A stretch of 64,000 nt of DNA from JACKJP01 sp050249695 (GCA_050249695.1 JBFWQA010000002.1:558001-622000), one strand, 5' to 3'; counted from the stretch's first letter, positions 37,398-51,390 are shown. Notes: generated by a model not told the origin, from the letters alone. Translations and numbers: made by a program.

Positions 37398-37901
37398 TCA
37401 GCTGGCGCGCCGCGCGGGGGCGTCGCCGGGCTTGAAGGTCATCGCCACGCCGTTCATGCAATAGCGTTTTCCGGTGGGCGGCGGGCCATCGTTGAACACA
37501 TGGCCGAGATGGCCGCCGCAATTGGCGCAATGCACTTCGGTGCGCGGGTAGATCAGCTTGTAGTCCGTCGAGGTGCCGATACCGCCGGGCAAAGGCTCGT
37601 AGAAGCTCGGCCAGCCGGTGCCGCTCTCATATTTGGTCTTTGATGAGTAGAGCGGCCAGTCGCATCCGGCGCAATGGAAGACGCCCTCGCGCTTTTCGGC
37701 GTTCAGCGGGCTCGTACCGGCGGTCTCGGTTCCCTCCTCGCGCAGCACCCGATATGCGGCCGGCGAAAGGCGCTGCTTCCACTCCGCCTCGGTGAGCGTG
37801 AAGGGGAACTTCCCGGCGGCAGCGCCGCGCCCGGTCTTGAGGAAGGCGACGGAGCCGGCGAGGGCGGCTGCCGTCGACATCAGGAATCCGCGTCTTTTCA
37901 T
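37398..37901 (-). CDS. msrB: Peptide-methionine (R)-S-oxide reductase, probably exported
   Basis: The 167-residue enzyme repairs methionine-R-sulfoxide in proteins. Zinc cysteines are at 77/80 and 125/128; the catalytic cysteine is Cys148 in RYCMN. Unlike cytoplasmic MsrB, it begins with a Tat-type signal (KRRGFLMSTAAALAG), so it should act in the periplasm. ATG 37901 is chosen because AGGAGG lies nine bases upstream; an ATG 33 bases earlier lacks a site. It faces the DUF2461 gene. Confidence 0.93.
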   Translation of the reverse strand: MKRRGFLMSTAAALAGSVAFLKTGRGAAAGKFPFTLTEAEWKQRLSPAAYRVLREEGTETAGTSPLNAEKREGVFHCAGCDWPLYSSKTKYESGTGWPSFYEPLPGGIGTSTDYKLIYPRTEVHCANCGGHLGHVFNDGPPPTGKRYCMNGVAMTFKPGDAPARRAS

Positions 37902-38091
37902 GGTTTCACCCTCCTTGGCATCGATCTTTGGCATGAGATATGGCGCAGTTACGTCCCTGCCGCCACAGGGGTTTCAGCTTCTCCCGTCATTGTGAAGTCG
38001 CGTGAGGCGGGATGTTGATCTGTCTCATGGCGGGCGTTCGCGGCACCTGCCGGAATGGGCCATTGCGAAATCCACGCCGAACAGGTGACAC

Positions 38092-38436
38092 ATGGTCGAT
38101 ACGAACTGGCGCAAATTCCTCGTCAGCACCACTGACAGGCTGGATGCGCTTCGCGCAGGCATTCCGGGCGTTGCCGCGGGTTTCGACGGACTGGCGCCGA
38201 GCGCGGCGGGCGACGGCGTCCTCGACGGCAGGATAAAGGAGCTGATCGCGCTGGCCATCGCCATCGCGGTACGCTCCGAGGGCTGTCTTGCCCATCACGC
38301 CCGCGCCGCCGCCCAGGCCGGCGCCAGCCGCCAGGAGGTGCTGGAGACGATCGGTGTCGCCGTCCACATGGGCGGCGAACCGGCGATGGTCCACGGTTCG
38401 CAGGCGCTGGAAGCCTTCGATCAATTCACCGAATAG
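38092..38436 (+). CDS. Carboxymuconolactone decarboxylase (AhpD-like) family protein
   Basis: This 114-residue all-helical protein has the CMD core LIALAIAIAVRSEGCLAHHARAA. Cys65 and His69 are present, but the first cysteine of the AhpD C-x-x-C pair is missing, as in many single-Cys CMD proteins. Function could be redox-related or a decarboxylase; no substrate can be named. The final part EVLETIGVAVHMGGEPAM is family-typical. AGGTGA precedes the start codon. Confidence 0.85.
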   Translation: MVDTNWRKFLVSTTDRLDALRAGIPGVAAGFDGLAPSAAGDGVLDGRIKELIALAIAIAVRSEGCLAHHARAAAQAGASRQEVLETIGVAVHMGGEPAMVHGSQALEAFDQFTE

Positions 38437-38449
38437 GCACAAGCGGCTT

Positions 38450-39064
38450 TCAGCGCTGCGCCGGTCTGGGCTCGGCGAAGCTGATGGCGCGGTCGACGAG
38501 ATCGAAGCCCTCGTGCAGCCCGGTCCTGAGGCAGGTTGCGAGGTTGGGCGCGCCGAGTTCGATGACGCCCTGATACTCGCCTTCCATATAGCGCAATTGC
38601 CCGCCGAAATGGGATGCGATGCGCTGCATGCGGACGTTCTGGGGCAGGCAGTTCAGCACGATACGGCGAATGCCGGAGACCCGGGCGTATCCGATGATGC
38701 GCTCGGCCAGCCTCGTGCCGATGCGCCCTTCCTGCAGCGGGCGTTCCACGCTGAAGGCGGCTTCCGCCTCGGCGGGCCACACGAAGCCTTTCACGGCCTC
38801 CGGCACGAGCTCCCCGACCGCGCGAATGACCCCGTGCTCGATATAGCCGAGCTGGATGCCCGGCCGATCGAACGCACCGAGCGCATATCTGCGCACCGTG
38901 TCGTCGGAGAGCGCGCCCTCAAACCGCATCTGGCGGCTTTCCGGATCGAGACGAAGCAGATGTTCGGCAAATGCCCCGGCATCGCTCGCGTTCAGCCGGC
39001 GCATCACACCGGGATGGACGTGTTCGTGAAGCATTGTCTCTGGTCCCATTCTATCGTGCTGCAT
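38450..39064 (-). CDS. GNAT family N-acetyltransferase
   Basis: The protein has up to 204 residues. The acetyl-CoA motif is recognisable in GRIGTRLAERIIGYARVSGI (about 112-131), after FSVERPLQE, with the C-terminal strand region following. The N-terminal LLRLDPESRQMRF is shared by GNAT proteins fused to or related to protein acetyltransferases. The start is uncertain: 39064, 39049 and 39034 are all ATG. The most distal one lies inside the dyad at 39063-39092. Substrate unknown. Confidence 0.75.
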   Translation of the reverse strand: MQHDRMGPETMLHEHVHPGVMRRLNASDAGAFAEHLLRLDPESRQMRFEGALSDDTVRRYALGAFDRPGIQLGYIEHGVIRAVGELVPEAVKGFVWPAEAEAAFSVERPLQEGRIGTRLAERIIGYARVSGIRRIVLNCLPQNVRMQRIASHFGGQLRYMEGEYQGVIELGAPNLATCLRTGLHEGFDLVDRAISFAEPRPAQR

Positions 39065-39092
39065 TGCAGCGAATCATATGCTGCACTGCAAT
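39063..39092. promoter_or_regulatory. Dyad between divergent GNAT and lipoprotein genes
   Basis: ATTGCAG (39063-39069) and CTGCAAT (39086-39092) are exact inverted repeats, 16 bases apart, in the divergent region. The dyad overlaps the most distal GNAT start, which would argue for a downstream start if the dyad is an operator. Confidence 0.3.
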
Positions 39093-39183
39093 ATGGTATG
39101 GATGTGGCATGAATTTAACGGCGGCTTGTGGTCGCAGGCCGTTGCGACTAGGGTCGGCGCAGACAAGGCGGCGGAGATCTATC

Positions 39184-39741
39184 ATGTATGCAGGCCACGG
39201 ATTCGCGGTGGGGCTGGTGATGCTGGCCCTCACACTCGGAGCGTGCAGCTCGTCCAATTCCTCGCGGGTGTTCCAGCGCGACGGACTTCCCTCGCTTCGG
39301 CCTGCGCCGACGGCGCCCGTCGAGCAATCCACCCTGCCCCCGCCGCCCGGCGCGCAAACGCAGACGGGCCAGGAAAACCTGCCGCCTCCGGGACAGCAGG
39401 GCCAGGAGATGGCCAGTGCGACGCCGGGCCAGCCGACGCCGCTGCCGGCGACCGGGCAACCGATCGAGAAGACCGACGTCCTCGGCCAGTGGACGATCGC
39501 GGGGGCGGCGACAAGCTGCCCGGCGACCGTGACCCTGACGGGCTGGAACGGCGGTTTCCGTGCCTCCACCCGCAATTGTTCCGACCCTGAACTCAGCAAG
39601 CTCGGCGCCTGGAACATCGAGAACAACCAGGTTGTGCTGAAGGACATCAACGGTGCGCCGATCGCGGTGATGAACCGGACCGGCACGACCCGCTTCGACG
39701 GCCAGTTCAGCGACGGCACCCCCGTTTCCCTCGTGAGGTAA
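39184..39741 (+). CDS. AprI/Inh family metalloprotease inhibitor lipoprotein
   Basis: The 185-residue protein starts with a lipoprotein signal peptide ending LGAC (Cys21). A Pro/Gln-rich linker follows (about 35-90), then an Inh-like beta-barrel domain (LGQWTIAGAATSCPATVTL to the end) with two cysteines (SCPA, NCSDP) that form the family disulfide. Inh proteins block serralysin-type metalloproteases in the periplasm. As a lipoprotein it should sit on a membrane facing the periplasm. No protease gene is nearby, so the target is unknown. Confidence 0.82.
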   Translation: MYAGHGFAVGLVMLALTLGACSSSNSSRVFQRDGLPSLRPAPTAPVEQSTLPPPPGAQTQTGQENLPPPGQQGQEMASATPGQPTPLPATGQPIEKTDVLGQWTIAGAATSCPATVTLTGWNGGFRASTRNCSDPELSKLGAWNIENNQVVLKDINGAPIAVMNRTGTTRFDGQFSDGTPVSLVR

Positions 39742-39749
39742 CCGGATCG

Positions 39750-40388
39750 ATGAGCGAATATACGCTTTATTGTTTTGCCCAGTCGGGCAACGCCTACAAG
39801 GCGGCCCTGATGCTCGAGCTCAACGGGCTCGACTGGACACCGCAGTTTGTCGATTTCTTCAACGGTGAGACGCGCCAGCCGACCTATCGGGAACTCAACG
39901 TCATGGGCGAGGTGCCGTTGCTGGTCCACAAGGACCGACGCTATTCGCAATCGGGCGTCATTCTCGACTATCTGGCGGAAATCACCGGCAAATTCGGCTA
40001 CGGCAATGACGAGGAGCGGCGCGAGATTCTGCGCTGGACGCTGTTCGACAATCACAAGGTGTCGGGGGTGATGGGCGTCTGGCGGTTCCTGAAGGTGCTC
40101 GCTCCCTCGGCCGATCCGGCAGTGGTCGCCTTTCTGGAACAGCGCGTGAAGACCGCGCTCCAGATCATGGAACAGCATATCGCGCAGCGCGATTTCTTCG
40201 CCCTGAAAGGGCCCTCGATCGCCGATTTCTCGCTCGCCGGCTACATCTATTTCTCCGAAGAAGCAGGGCTGGATCTGCGCCAGGCCTTTCCGGCGGTCGC
40301 CGCGTGGCGTGAACGGATCGCCGCGCTGCCCGGCTGGAAGCATCCTTATGACCTCATGCCGGGGCATCCGCTGCCGGGAAAGGGATAA
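39750..40388 (+). CDS. Glutathione S-transferase family protein
   Basis: The 212-residue protein has an N-terminal thioredoxin-like half (YTLYCFAQSGNAYKAALML, with the GSH-binding block QSGVILDYLAE near 70-80) and an all-helical C-terminal half. The N-terminal segment FAQSGNAYK contains the candidate catalytic serine. It follows the inhibitor gene by 8 bases and may be co-transcribed. GST subclass and substrate cannot be told from sequence alone. Confidence 0.88.
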   Translation: MSEYTLYCFAQSGNAYKAALMLELNGLDWTPQFVDFFNGETRQPTYRELNVMGEVPLLVHKDRRYSQSGVILDYLAEITGKFGYGNDEERREILRWTLFDNHKVSGVMGVWRFLKVLAPSADPAVVAFLEQRVKTALQIMEQHIAQRDFFALKGPSIADFSLAGYIYFSEEAGLDLRQAFPAVAAWRERIAALPGWKHPYDLMPGHPLPGKG

Positions 40389-40518
40389 TCTCCCCAAGTC
40401 CGCCCGAATGGGCTAATCACCGCACCAGCCTTCGTTGTGCCGGGAACGGTCAGGCCGAGCCACCGTTAAAAGCCAGCGATTACATTCCCTCATGCCGACC
40501 CTTGCGGGCGCCCAGGAC

Positions 40519-41634
40519 ATGACCTTCACCTCGATCTCCGACGCCTATCGTGATGCGCTGCAAACGGGTGCCCTGCGGGAGGATCCGGCGCAGGCGCAAC
40601 TGGTCGTCAGGCTCGCCGAGCTGCAGGCGGAAGTCGTCGACAAGCGGCTCGCCGACAAGCACAGCGCGCTTGGCTGGCTGTTCGCCAGGCGCCGGGGCGG
40701 CGCGCCGATCCGAGGCCTTTATATCCACGGCGCCGTCGGGCGCGGCAAGACCGCGATGATGGATCTCTTCTACGAGACGACGACGATCTCGCGAAAGCGG
40801 CGAGCACATTTCCACGCCTTCATGGACGATATTCACGGCCGCATCCACGACTGGCGGCGAAAACTCAAGGCCGGCGAGGTGAAGGGCGACGATCCGATCC
40901 AGCCGGTCGCCTCGCAGGTCGCCGCCGAGGCGAGGCTTTTATGCTTCGACGAGTTTCAGGTGGAGGACATAGCGGATGCGATGATCCTCGGACGGCTCTT
41001 CGAACGGCTGCTCAACGCAGGGACGGTGATCGTCGCGACATCCAACACCGAGCCGGAACGGCTTTATGAAGAGGGGCTCAGCCGCGATCTCTTCCTCCCC
41101 TTCATCGCACTGATCAAGCAGCGCATGGACGTATTCTCCCTCAACGCCCGCACCGACTACCGGCAGGGCCGGCTGGTCGGTTCCCGGACCTATCTGACGC
41201 CGCTGGGTGAGGATGCGCGCCGCGAGATGGACCGGATCTGGCAGGGACTTGCCGGCGCGGGGCACGGCGAGCCGATGGACATCACGCTCAAGGGCCGCAA
41301 GGTTCATGTGCCGCTGGCGCATGGCGGGGTCGCCCGCTTCGACTTCAGCGATCTTTGCGAGAGACCGCTCGCGGCCTCCGATTACCTCGCCATCGCCGAT
41401 CGTTTCCATACGGTCATGGTCGATGACGTGCCGGTCATGCCCGTCGCCAAGCAGAACGAGGCGCGGCGTTTTGTGAATTTCATCGACGCGCTTTACGACA
41501 AGGGCGTGAAGGTCGTGATCTCGGCCGAGGACGAGCCGGAAGCGCTGCATGTGGAGGGCCGCGCGGCCAAGGCCTTTCACCGGACGGCCTCGCGGCTCCG
41601 CGAGATGCAGTCGGACGCCTATATCGCCGCCTGA
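40519..41634 (+). CDS. zapE: Cell division protein ZapE (AFG1-like ATPase)
   Basis: The 371-residue AAA-type ATPase has Walker A GAVGRGKT at 71-78 and Walker B LLCFDEFQV. It also has FHAFMDDIHGRIHDWR and the late blocks RFDFSDLCERPLAASDY and NEARRFVNFIDALYD, typical of AFG1/ZapE. E. coli ZapE acts on the Z-ring during constriction. ATG 40519 is preferred for matching the family start; ATG 40492 is an alternative. It precedes mdh by 178 bases, a common order in alphaproteobacteria. Confidence 0.93.
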   Translation: MTFTSISDAYRDALQTGALREDPAQAQLVVRLAELQAEVVDKRLADKHSALGWLFARRRGGAPIRGLYIHGAVGRGKTAMMDLFYETTTISRKRRAHFHAFMDDIHGRIHDWRRKLKAGEVKGDDPIQPVASQVAAEARLLCFDEFQVEDIADAMILGRLFERLLNAGTVIVATSNTEPERLYEEGLSRDLFLPFIALIKQRMDVFSLNARTDYRQGRLVGSRTYLTPLGEDARREMDRIWQGLAGAGHGEPMDITLKGRKVHVPLAHGGVARFDFSDLCERPLAASDYLAIADRFHTVMVDDVPVMPVAKQNEARRFVNFIDALYDKGVKVVISAEDEPEALHVEGRAAKAFHRTASRLREMQSDAYIAA

Positions 41635-41686
41635 AACCGGGATGCCGGCAAATGATCCGAACATTGCGACGAAAGAATGTTGCTAA

Positions 41687-42778
<1,092 letters not shown>

Positions 42779-42787
42779 AGCATTGCC

Positions 42788-42812
42788 GCCGGACGCCCGC
42801 GAGGCGTTCGGC
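42788..42812 (+). repeat. Stem-loop between mdh and sucC
   Basis: GCCGGACGCC (42788-42797) and GGCGTTCGGC (42803-42812) form a 10-bp stem with one G-U pair and loop CGCGA. No T tract follows, so it more likely stabilises the mdh message than terminates it. Confidence 0.45.
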
Positions 42813-42865
42813 GCGCAAACCCGAAGAGCCATGTTTCCGAGCCACGTTTCAAGGACAGACCGACC

Positions 42866-44065
42866 GTGAACATTCATGAATATCAGGCCAAGGCTGTGCT
42901 GAAGGAATTCGGCGTACCGGTATCGAGGGGCGTCCCCGTCTTCGCCGCCGACGAGGCGAAGGCGGCGGCCGAAAAGCTCGGCGGCCCGCTCTGGGTGGTC
43001 AAGAGCCAGATCCATGCCGGCGGTCGCGGCAAGGGCAAGTTCAAGGAGCTCGGGGCCGATGCCGGCGGCGGCGTCAGGCTCGCCCGCTCGGTCGATCAGG
43101 TCGAGGCCTTCGCGCGCGAGATGCTCGGCAACACGCTGGTGACGGTGCAGACCGGTCCGGCCGGCAAGGTGGTCAACCGCCTCTATATCGAGGACGGGTC
43201 GGACATCGAGAAGGAACTCTACCTGTCCCTGCTGGTCGATCGCGAGACGAGCCGCATCGCCTTCGTCGCCTCGACGGAAGGCGGCATGGATATCGAGAAG
43301 GTGGCCCACGACACGCCGGAGAAAATCGTCACCTTCTCCATCGATCCGGCGACCGGCTTCATGCCCCATCACGGCCGCGCGCTGGCGCGCGCCTTCGGCC
43401 TCAGCGGCGATCTCGCCAAGCAGGCGGAATCGCTCGGGCGCAATCTCTATCGCGCGTTCCTGTCCAAGGACATGTCGATGCTGGAGATCAATCCGCTGAT
43501 CATCACCGAGGACCAGCGCCTGCACTGTCTCGACGCCAAGGTCGGCTTCGATTCCAACGCGCTGTACCGGCACAAGGAAATCGTCGACCTGCGCGATCTG
43601 ACGGAAGAGGATTCCAAGGAGATCGAGGCGTCCAAATACGATCTTTCCTATGTCGCGCTCGACGGAACGATCGGCTGCATGGTCAATGGCGCAGGCCTTG
43701 CCATGGCGACGATGGACATCATCAAGCTCTATGGCGAAGAGCCGGCAAACTTCCTCGATGTCGGCGGCGGCGCGACGACCGAGAAGGTCACCGCGGCCTT
43801 CAAGATCATCACCGCCGATCCGAACGTCAAAGGCATCCTGGTCAATATCTTCGGCGGCATCATGCGCTGCGACGTGATCGCCGACGGCGTCGTCACGGCG
43901 GTGAAGGATGTCGGGCTCGCCGTGCCGCTGGTCGTCCGGCTTGAAGGCACCAATGTCGAGAAGGGCAAGAAGATCATCAACGAGAGCGGCCTCAATGTCA
44001 TCGCGGCCGACGATCTGGACGATGCGGCGCAGAAGATCGTCGCCGCAGTGAAGGGAACGAAATAA
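42866..44065 (+). CDS. sucC: Succinyl-CoA ligase [ADP-forming] subunit beta
   Basis: The 399-residue beta subunit has an ATP-grasp start ([19 protein letters not shown]), the [13 protein letters not shown] loop and the C-terminal CoA-ligase part with [13 protein letters not shown] and a GGG motif ([13 protein letters not shown]). It starts with GTG at 42866. The stop overlaps the sucD start by one base (TAATG). It forms succinate and ATP from succinyl-CoA in the TCA cycle. Confidence 0.97.
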   Translation: MNIHEYQAKAVLKEFGVPVSRGVPVFAADEAKAAAEKLGGPLWVVKSQIHAGGRGKGKFKELGADAGGGVRLARSVDQVEAFAREMLGNTLVTVQTGPAGKVVNRLYIEDGSDIEKELYLSLLVDRETSRIAFVASTEGGMDIEKVAHDTPEKIVTFSIDPATGFMPHHGRALARAFGLSGDLAKQAESLGRNLYRAFLSKDMSMLEINPLIITEDQRLHCLDAKVGFDSNALYRHKEIVDLRDLTEEDSKEIEASKYDLSYVALDGTIGCMVNGAGLAMATMDIIKLYGEEPANFLDVGGGATTEKVTAAFKIITADPNVKGILVNIFGGIMRCDVIADGVVTAVKDVGLAVPLVVRLEGTNVEKGKKIINESGLNVIAADDLDDAAQKIVAAVKGTK

Positions 44066-44979
44066 TGGCCATCCTGGTAGACAAGAACACGAAGGTCATC
44101 GTCCAGGGCCTGACCGGCAAGACCGGCTCGTTCCATACCGAGCAGGCGCTCGGCTATTACGGCACGCAGATGGTCGGCGGCGTGACGCCGGGCAAGGGCG
44201 GCTCGGTCTGGAACGGCACGCTGCCCGACGGCAAGACCGCCGAACTGCCCATCTTCGATACGGTGGAGGAAGCCAAGGCCGCGACCGGCGCGACCGCGTC
44301 GGTCGTCTATGTGCCGCCGCCATTCGCCGCCGATTCCATCGAGGAGGCGATCGCGGCCGAAATCGAACTCATCGTCTGCATCACCGAAGGCATTCCGGTC
44401 ACCGATATGGTGGCGGCGAAGCGCGCGCTCTGCGGCTCCAAAAGCCGTCTGATCGGCCCTAACTGCCCCGGCGTCCTGACGCCCGAAGCCTGCAAGATCG
44501 GCATCATGCCGGGCAACATCTTCCAGCCGGGCTCGGTCGGGATCGTCTCGCGCTCGGGAACGTTGACCTATGAAGCGGTCTTCCAGACCTCGCAGGCGGG
44601 CCTTGGCCAGACGACGGCCGTCGGCATCGGCGGCGATCCGGTCAAGGGCACCGAGTTCATCGACATTCTGGAGATGTTCCTTGCCGACGAGGCGACCAGG
44701 TCGATCATCATGATCGGCGAGATCGGCGGTTCGGCCGAAGAGGACGCGGCGCAGTTCATCGCCGACGAGGCGAGGCGCGGACGCGCCAAGCCCATGGTCG
44801 GGTTCATCGCCGGCCGCACGGCGCCTCCCGGCCGCCGCATGGGCCATGCCGGCGCGATCATCGCGGGCGGCAAGGGCGGCGCGGAAGACAAGATCGCGGC
44901 GATGGAGGCGGCGGGTATCCGCGTGTCGCCGTCGCCGGCGGCGCTCGGCAAGACTTTGGCGAGCGTGTTGAACGGATAG
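44065..44979 (+). CDS. sucD: Succinyl-CoA ligase [ADP-forming] subunit alpha
   Basis: The 304-residue alpha subunit contains the CoA-binding segment [15 protein letters not shown], the [10 protein letters not shown] loop, and the phosphohistidine His261 in [12 protein letters not shown]. Other family blocks are [11 protein letters not shown] and [10 protein letters not shown]. It is the second gene of the sucCD pair; sucA follows after 97 bases on the same strand. Confidence 0.97.
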   Translation: MAILVDKNTKVIVQGLTGKTGSFHTEQALGYYGTQMVGGVTPGKGGSVWNGTLPDGKTAELPIFDTVEEAKAATGATASVVYVPPPFAADSIEEAIAAEIELIVCITEGIPVTDMVAAKRALCGSKSRLIGPNCPGVLTPEACKIGIMPGNIFQPGSVGIVSRSGTLTYEAVFQTSQAGLGQTTAVGIGGDPVKGTEFIDILEMFLADEATRSIIMIGEIGGSAEEDAAQFIADEARRGRAKPMVGFIAGRTAPPGRRMGHAGAIIAGGKGGAEDKIAAMEAAGIRVSPSPAALGKTLASVLNG

Positions 44980-45076
44980 CCGGCCGGCAGCGGCCAGCTT
45001 TCCAAAAAGGCAGCCAGGACGGGCGGCTGATGCCGCCCTCTGCTACGCGCAGGCGCGGTAACGCCAGGGAAACATT

Positions 45077-48052
<2,976 letters not shown>

Positions 48053-48072
48053 ACCTGATCGGAGAAGAGAAG

Positions 48073-49293
48073 ATGGCAACGGAAATCCGCGTACCGACCC
48101 TCGGCGAATCGGTCACCGAAGCGACCGTCGGGCAGTGGTTCAAGAAGGCCGGCGAGGCGGTGACGCAAGATGAGCCGCTCGTCGAACTGGAAACCGACAA
48201 GGTGACGGTCGAGGTGCCGGCGCCGGCGACGGGCACGCTCGCCGAAATCCTCGTTGCCGAAGGCGAGACGGTCGAGGTCGGCGCGCTGCTCGGTCAGCTG
48301 CAGGCCGGCGGCGGGGCGGCGAAGTCCGCCCCCAAGGAGACCAGGAAGGAAGAAAAGCCCGCCGAGAAGAAGGCCGAGGCGCCCAAAGCTGCCGCAGGGG
48401 CCACATCCATGCCGGCCGCGCCGTCGGCGGCCAGGATGATGAAGGAACAGGGCATCGACCCGGCCTCCGTCGCCGGATCGGGCAAGCGGGGGCAGGTGCT
48501 CAAGGGCGATGTCATCGACGCGATGGTCGGCGGCGGCAAGGCAGCGCCGCAGCCGGCGCCCGCGGCGCGCGGGCCGGTGCCGCAGGAGGACGAGGCGCGC
48601 GAGGAACGCGTGCGCATGACCAAGCTGCGCCAGACGATCGCGCGGCGGCTCAAGGACGCGCAGAACACCGCCGCGATGCTCACCACCTTCAACGAGGTGG
48701 ACATGAAGGCGGTGATGGAGCTGAGGTCGTCCTACAAGGATCTGTTCGAGAAGAAGCACGGCGTGAAGCTCGGCTTCATGGGCTTTTTCGTCAAAGCCGT
48801 CTGCCACGCGCTCAAAGAGGTTCCCGCCGTCAACGCGGAGATCGACGGCACCGACGTCGTCTACAAGAATTTCGCCCATATCGGCGTGGCCGTCGGCACC
48901 GACAAGGGCCTCGTCGTGCCGGTGGTGCGCGATGCCGACCGGATGACCATCGCGCAGATCGAGGCGGCCATCGCCGATCTGGGCACGCGCGCCAGGGACG
49001 GCGATCTGAAGCTTGAAGACATGCAGGGCGGCACTTTCACCATCTCCAATGGCGGCGTCTACGGTTCGCTGATGTCGGCGCCGATCCTCAACGCGCCGCA
49101 GTCGGGCATTCTCGGCATGCACAAGATCCAGGAGCGGCCGGTGGCGATCGGCGGGCAGGTCGTCATCCGTCCGATGATGTATCTGGCGCTGTCCTACGAT
49201 CACCGGATCGTCGACGGCAAGGAGGCGGTGACGTTCCTTGTCCGCGTCAAGGAAAGCCTTGAAGACCCGCAACGTCTGATCCTCGATCTCTAG
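48073..49293 (+). CDS. sucB: Dihydrolipoyllysine succinyltransferase (E2)
   Basis: The 406-residue E2 has one lipoyl domain with the modified Lys43 in ETDKVTVEV, and a Lys/Ala/Pro-rich linker (75-115). An E3-binding domain with [21 protein letters not shown] follows, then the catalytic core ending [12 protein letters not shown], where the histidine is catalytic. It forms succinyl-CoA. ATG 48073 follows GGAGAAGAG. lpd lies 28 bases downstream. Confidence 0.97.
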   Translation: MATEIRVPTLGESVTEATVGQWFKKAGEAVTQDEPLVELETDKVTVEVPAPATGTLAEILVAEGETVEVGALLGQLQAGGGAAKSAPKETRKEEKPAEKKAEAPKAAAGATSMPAAPSAARMMKEQGIDPASVAGSGKRGQVLKGDVIDAMVGGGKAAPQPAPAARGPVPQEDEAREERVRMTKLRQTIARRLKDAQNTAAMLTTFNEVDMKAVMELRSSYKDLFEKKHGVKLGFMGFFVKAVCHALKEVPAVNAEIDGTDVVYKNFAHIGVAVGTDKGLVVPVVRDADRMTIAQIEAAIADLGTRARDGDLKLEDMQGGTFTISNGGVYGSLMSAPILNAPQSGILGMHKIQERPVAIGGQVVIRPMMYLALSYDHRIVDGKEAVTFLVRVKESLEDPQRLILDL

Positions 49294-49321
49294 GCCGGCA
49301 CCCGGCAAACAGGAGGCATCA

Positions 49322-50725
49322 ATGGCCTACGATCTCATCGTCATCGGCAGCGGTCCGGGCGGCTATGTGTGCGCGATCCGCGCCGCGCAGCTGGGGCTCA
49401 AGGTCGCCGTCGTGGAAAAGCGCGCGACCTATGGCGGCACCTGTCTCAATGTCGGGTGCATCCCCTCCAAGGCGATGTTGTACGCCTCGGAAGCCTTCGA
49501 GCATGCCGGTCACGGGCTGGAGGCGCTTGGCGTGAAGGTCTCCGCGCCCAAGCTCGACATGAAGGCCATGCTGGCGCACAAGGACGCGACGGTGAAATCG
49601 AACGTCGACGGCGTCGCGTTCCTGTTCAAGAAGAACAAGATCGAGGGCATCCGCGGCACGGGCAGGATCCTCGGCGCCGGCAAGGTCGAGGTCACGCCGG
49701 AAAAAGGCGAGAAAACCGTTCTGGAGACGAAGTCGATCGCCATCGCGACCGGTTCGGACGTCGCGACCCTGCCGGCAATCGAGATCGACGAGAAGACCGT
49801 CGTCAGTTCCACCGGCGCGCTGGAACTCACCAAGGTGCCCAGGAAGCTCGCCGTGATCGGCGCCGGCATCATCGGTCTTGAACTCGGATCGGTCTGGCGC
49901 AGGCTCGGCGCCGAGGTCGTCGTCATCGAATATCTCGACCGGATCCTGCCGGGGGTGGACGCCGATGTCGCCAAGCAGTTCCAGCGCATGCTGAAGAAGC
50001 AGGGCATCGAATTCAGGCTCGGCAGCAAGGTCACGGCGGTGGAGAAGGCCAAGTCCGGCCTCAAGGTCACGGTCGAGCCGGCCGCCGGAGAAGCGGCGGC
50101 GGAGACGGTGGACGCCGATATCGTGCTCGTCGCCATCGGGCGCAAGCCGTTCACGGACGGACTCGGGCTGTCGGAAGCCGGCGTGGAGATGGACGAGCGC
50201 GGGCGGGTCAGGACGGACGGGCATTTCCAGACCAGCGTGCAGGGCATCTATGCCATCGGCGACGTCATCGCCGGCCCGATGCTCGCCCACAAGGCCGAGG
50301 ACGAGGGCGTCGCGCTCGCCGAAATCCTCGCCGGGCAGGCGGGACACGTGAACTACGAGGTGATCCCCGGCGTCGTCTACACCTCGCCCGAAGTCGCCTG
50401 GGTCGGGCGCGGGGAGGAAGAGTTGAAGGCCGCCGGCATCGAGTACAATGCGGGCAGGTTCCCCTTCACCGCCAATGGCCGCGCCCGGGCGATGAACCAG
50501 ACCGAAGGCTTCGTGAAGGTGCTGGCGGACGCCAGGACCGACCGGGTACTCGGCGTCCACATCGTCGGCTTCGGGGCCGGAGAAATGATCCACGAAGCGG
50601 CGGTGCTGATGGAATTCGGGGGTTCGGCGGAAGATCTCGCCCGGACATGCCATGCCCATCCGACGATGTCGGAAGCCGTCAAGGAAGCCGCGATGGGCGT
50701 TGCCAAACGTTCCATCCATATCTGA
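49322..50725 (+). CDS. lpd: Dihydrolipoyl dehydrogenase (E3)
   Basis: The 467-residue flavoprotein reoxidises the lipoyl arm of SucB. FAD motif GSGPGGY is at 9-15, redox cysteines are Cys41 and Cys46 in GGTCLNVGCIPSK, and the NAD motif is in VIGAGIIGLELGSV. The base HAHPT-E pair is near the C-terminus (CHAHPTMSEAV). It closes the mdh-sucCD-sucAB-lpd set; position suggests it serves 2-oxoglutarate dehydrogenase. Confidence 0.97.
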   Translation: MAYDLIVIGSGPGGYVCAIRAAQLGLKVAVVEKRATYGGTCLNVGCIPSKAMLYASEAFEHAGHGLEALGVKVSAPKLDMKAMLAHKDATVKSNVDGVAFLFKKNKIEGIRGTGRILGAGKVEVTPEKGEKTVLETKSIAIATGSDVATLPAIEIDEKTVVSSTGALELTKVPRKLAVIGAGIIGLELGSVWRRLGAEVVVIEYLDRILPGVDADVAKQFQRMLKKQGIEFRLGSKVTAVEKAKSGLKVTVEPAAGEAAAETVDADIVLVAIGRKPFTDGLGLSEAGVEMDERGRVRTDGHFQTSVQGIYAIGDVIAGPMLAHKAEDEGVALAEILAGQAGHVNYEVIPGVVYTSPEVAWVGRGEEELKAAGIEYNAGRFPFTANGRARAMNQTEGFVKVLADARTDRVLGVHIVGFGAGEMIHEAAVLMEFGGSAEDLARTCHAHPTMSEAVKEAAMGVAKRSIHI

Positions 50726-50734
50726 CGGGCGGAC

Positions 50735-50935
50735 ATGCGCCGCGTCGTCATCAGCCTGGTCTCCATCCTCTGTCTCGCCTGCATCGTCGCTGCGGCGATG
50801 ATCGCTCACGAACTCGTCCTGCGGGCGACCGGCTCGGAGACGGCGGCCCTGTCGGCGACGCTGGCGCTGACCGCTGGCGCCGCCGCGGCGCTCGGAATTC
50901 TGGTGCGGCGCGCCCGCAACGACACGGGCCGGTAG
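50735..50935 (+). CDS. Small membrane protein of unknown function
   Basis: The 66-residue protein has two hydrophobic helices (about 3-24 and 38-56) and an Arg-rich end (VRRARNDTGR). It starts 9 bases after lpd, so it is probably read with it. I recognise no family. Length, codon use and position support a real gene, but coding by such a short frame in GC-rich DNA remains uncertain. Confidence 0.5.
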   Translation: MRRVVISLVSILCLACIVAAAMIAHELVLRATGSETAALSATLALTAGAAAALGILVRRARNDTGR

Positions 50936-51027
50936 GCATTCACCTCTCCATCGGTTTCGGAACCCGCGCCGCATTGGGCCGTTTCGCGAGGGAGCATCCG
51001 ATACCGGTGGTGGAAGGAGAGTTGTGA

Positions 51028-51390
51028 ATGAAGGCGCAGATGCGAATTGCGCGCGTCGTAATGATGACGCTCGTCATCACGATTGCGGCTGCGGGTCTTT
51101 TCACCAAGAGCGCCCACGCGCAGGCTAAAGATGGCCCATCATCCGGTGCGCCGAAGGAAGATTCCGCGATCAGCGCCGTTGCCGGCAGCATCACCACCGA
51201 CAGCAGCACAAATCCCGATGCGGATGTCAGCAGCGAGACAGAACGCGCGATCGGCACCGCGATCGGCCTTCTCAGCGCGCCGGAGAAAGCGCGTCTCGAG
51301 CAGGAATGCGCGGAGGTCTCCGAGGATTCGCAGGATCTCACCAAACTGGAGCTTGCCGTCTGCGACAGAGCCAATAAGGCGGGCGAGTGA
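51028..51390 (+). CDS. Secreted small protein, paralogue of the next gene
   Basis: The 120-residue protein has a signal peptide (RIARVVMMTLVITIAAAGL, cleavage AHA near 32-34), a Ser/Asp-rich middle and a helical C-terminus with two cysteines (LEQECAEVSED and LAVCDRAN). That C-terminus aligns with the end of the next protein: both have a Ser-Glu rich start, a helix L-S-x3-K/R-A-x-L, then E-C-A and a final C. The family is unknown to me. The GGAAGGAGAG site precedes the start. Confidence 0.7.
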   Translation: MKAQMRIARVVMMTLVITIAAAGLFTKSAHAQAKDGPSSGAPKEDSAISAVAGSITTDSSTNPDADVSSETERAIGTAIGLLSAPEKARLEQECAEVSEDSQDLTKLELAVCDRANKAGE

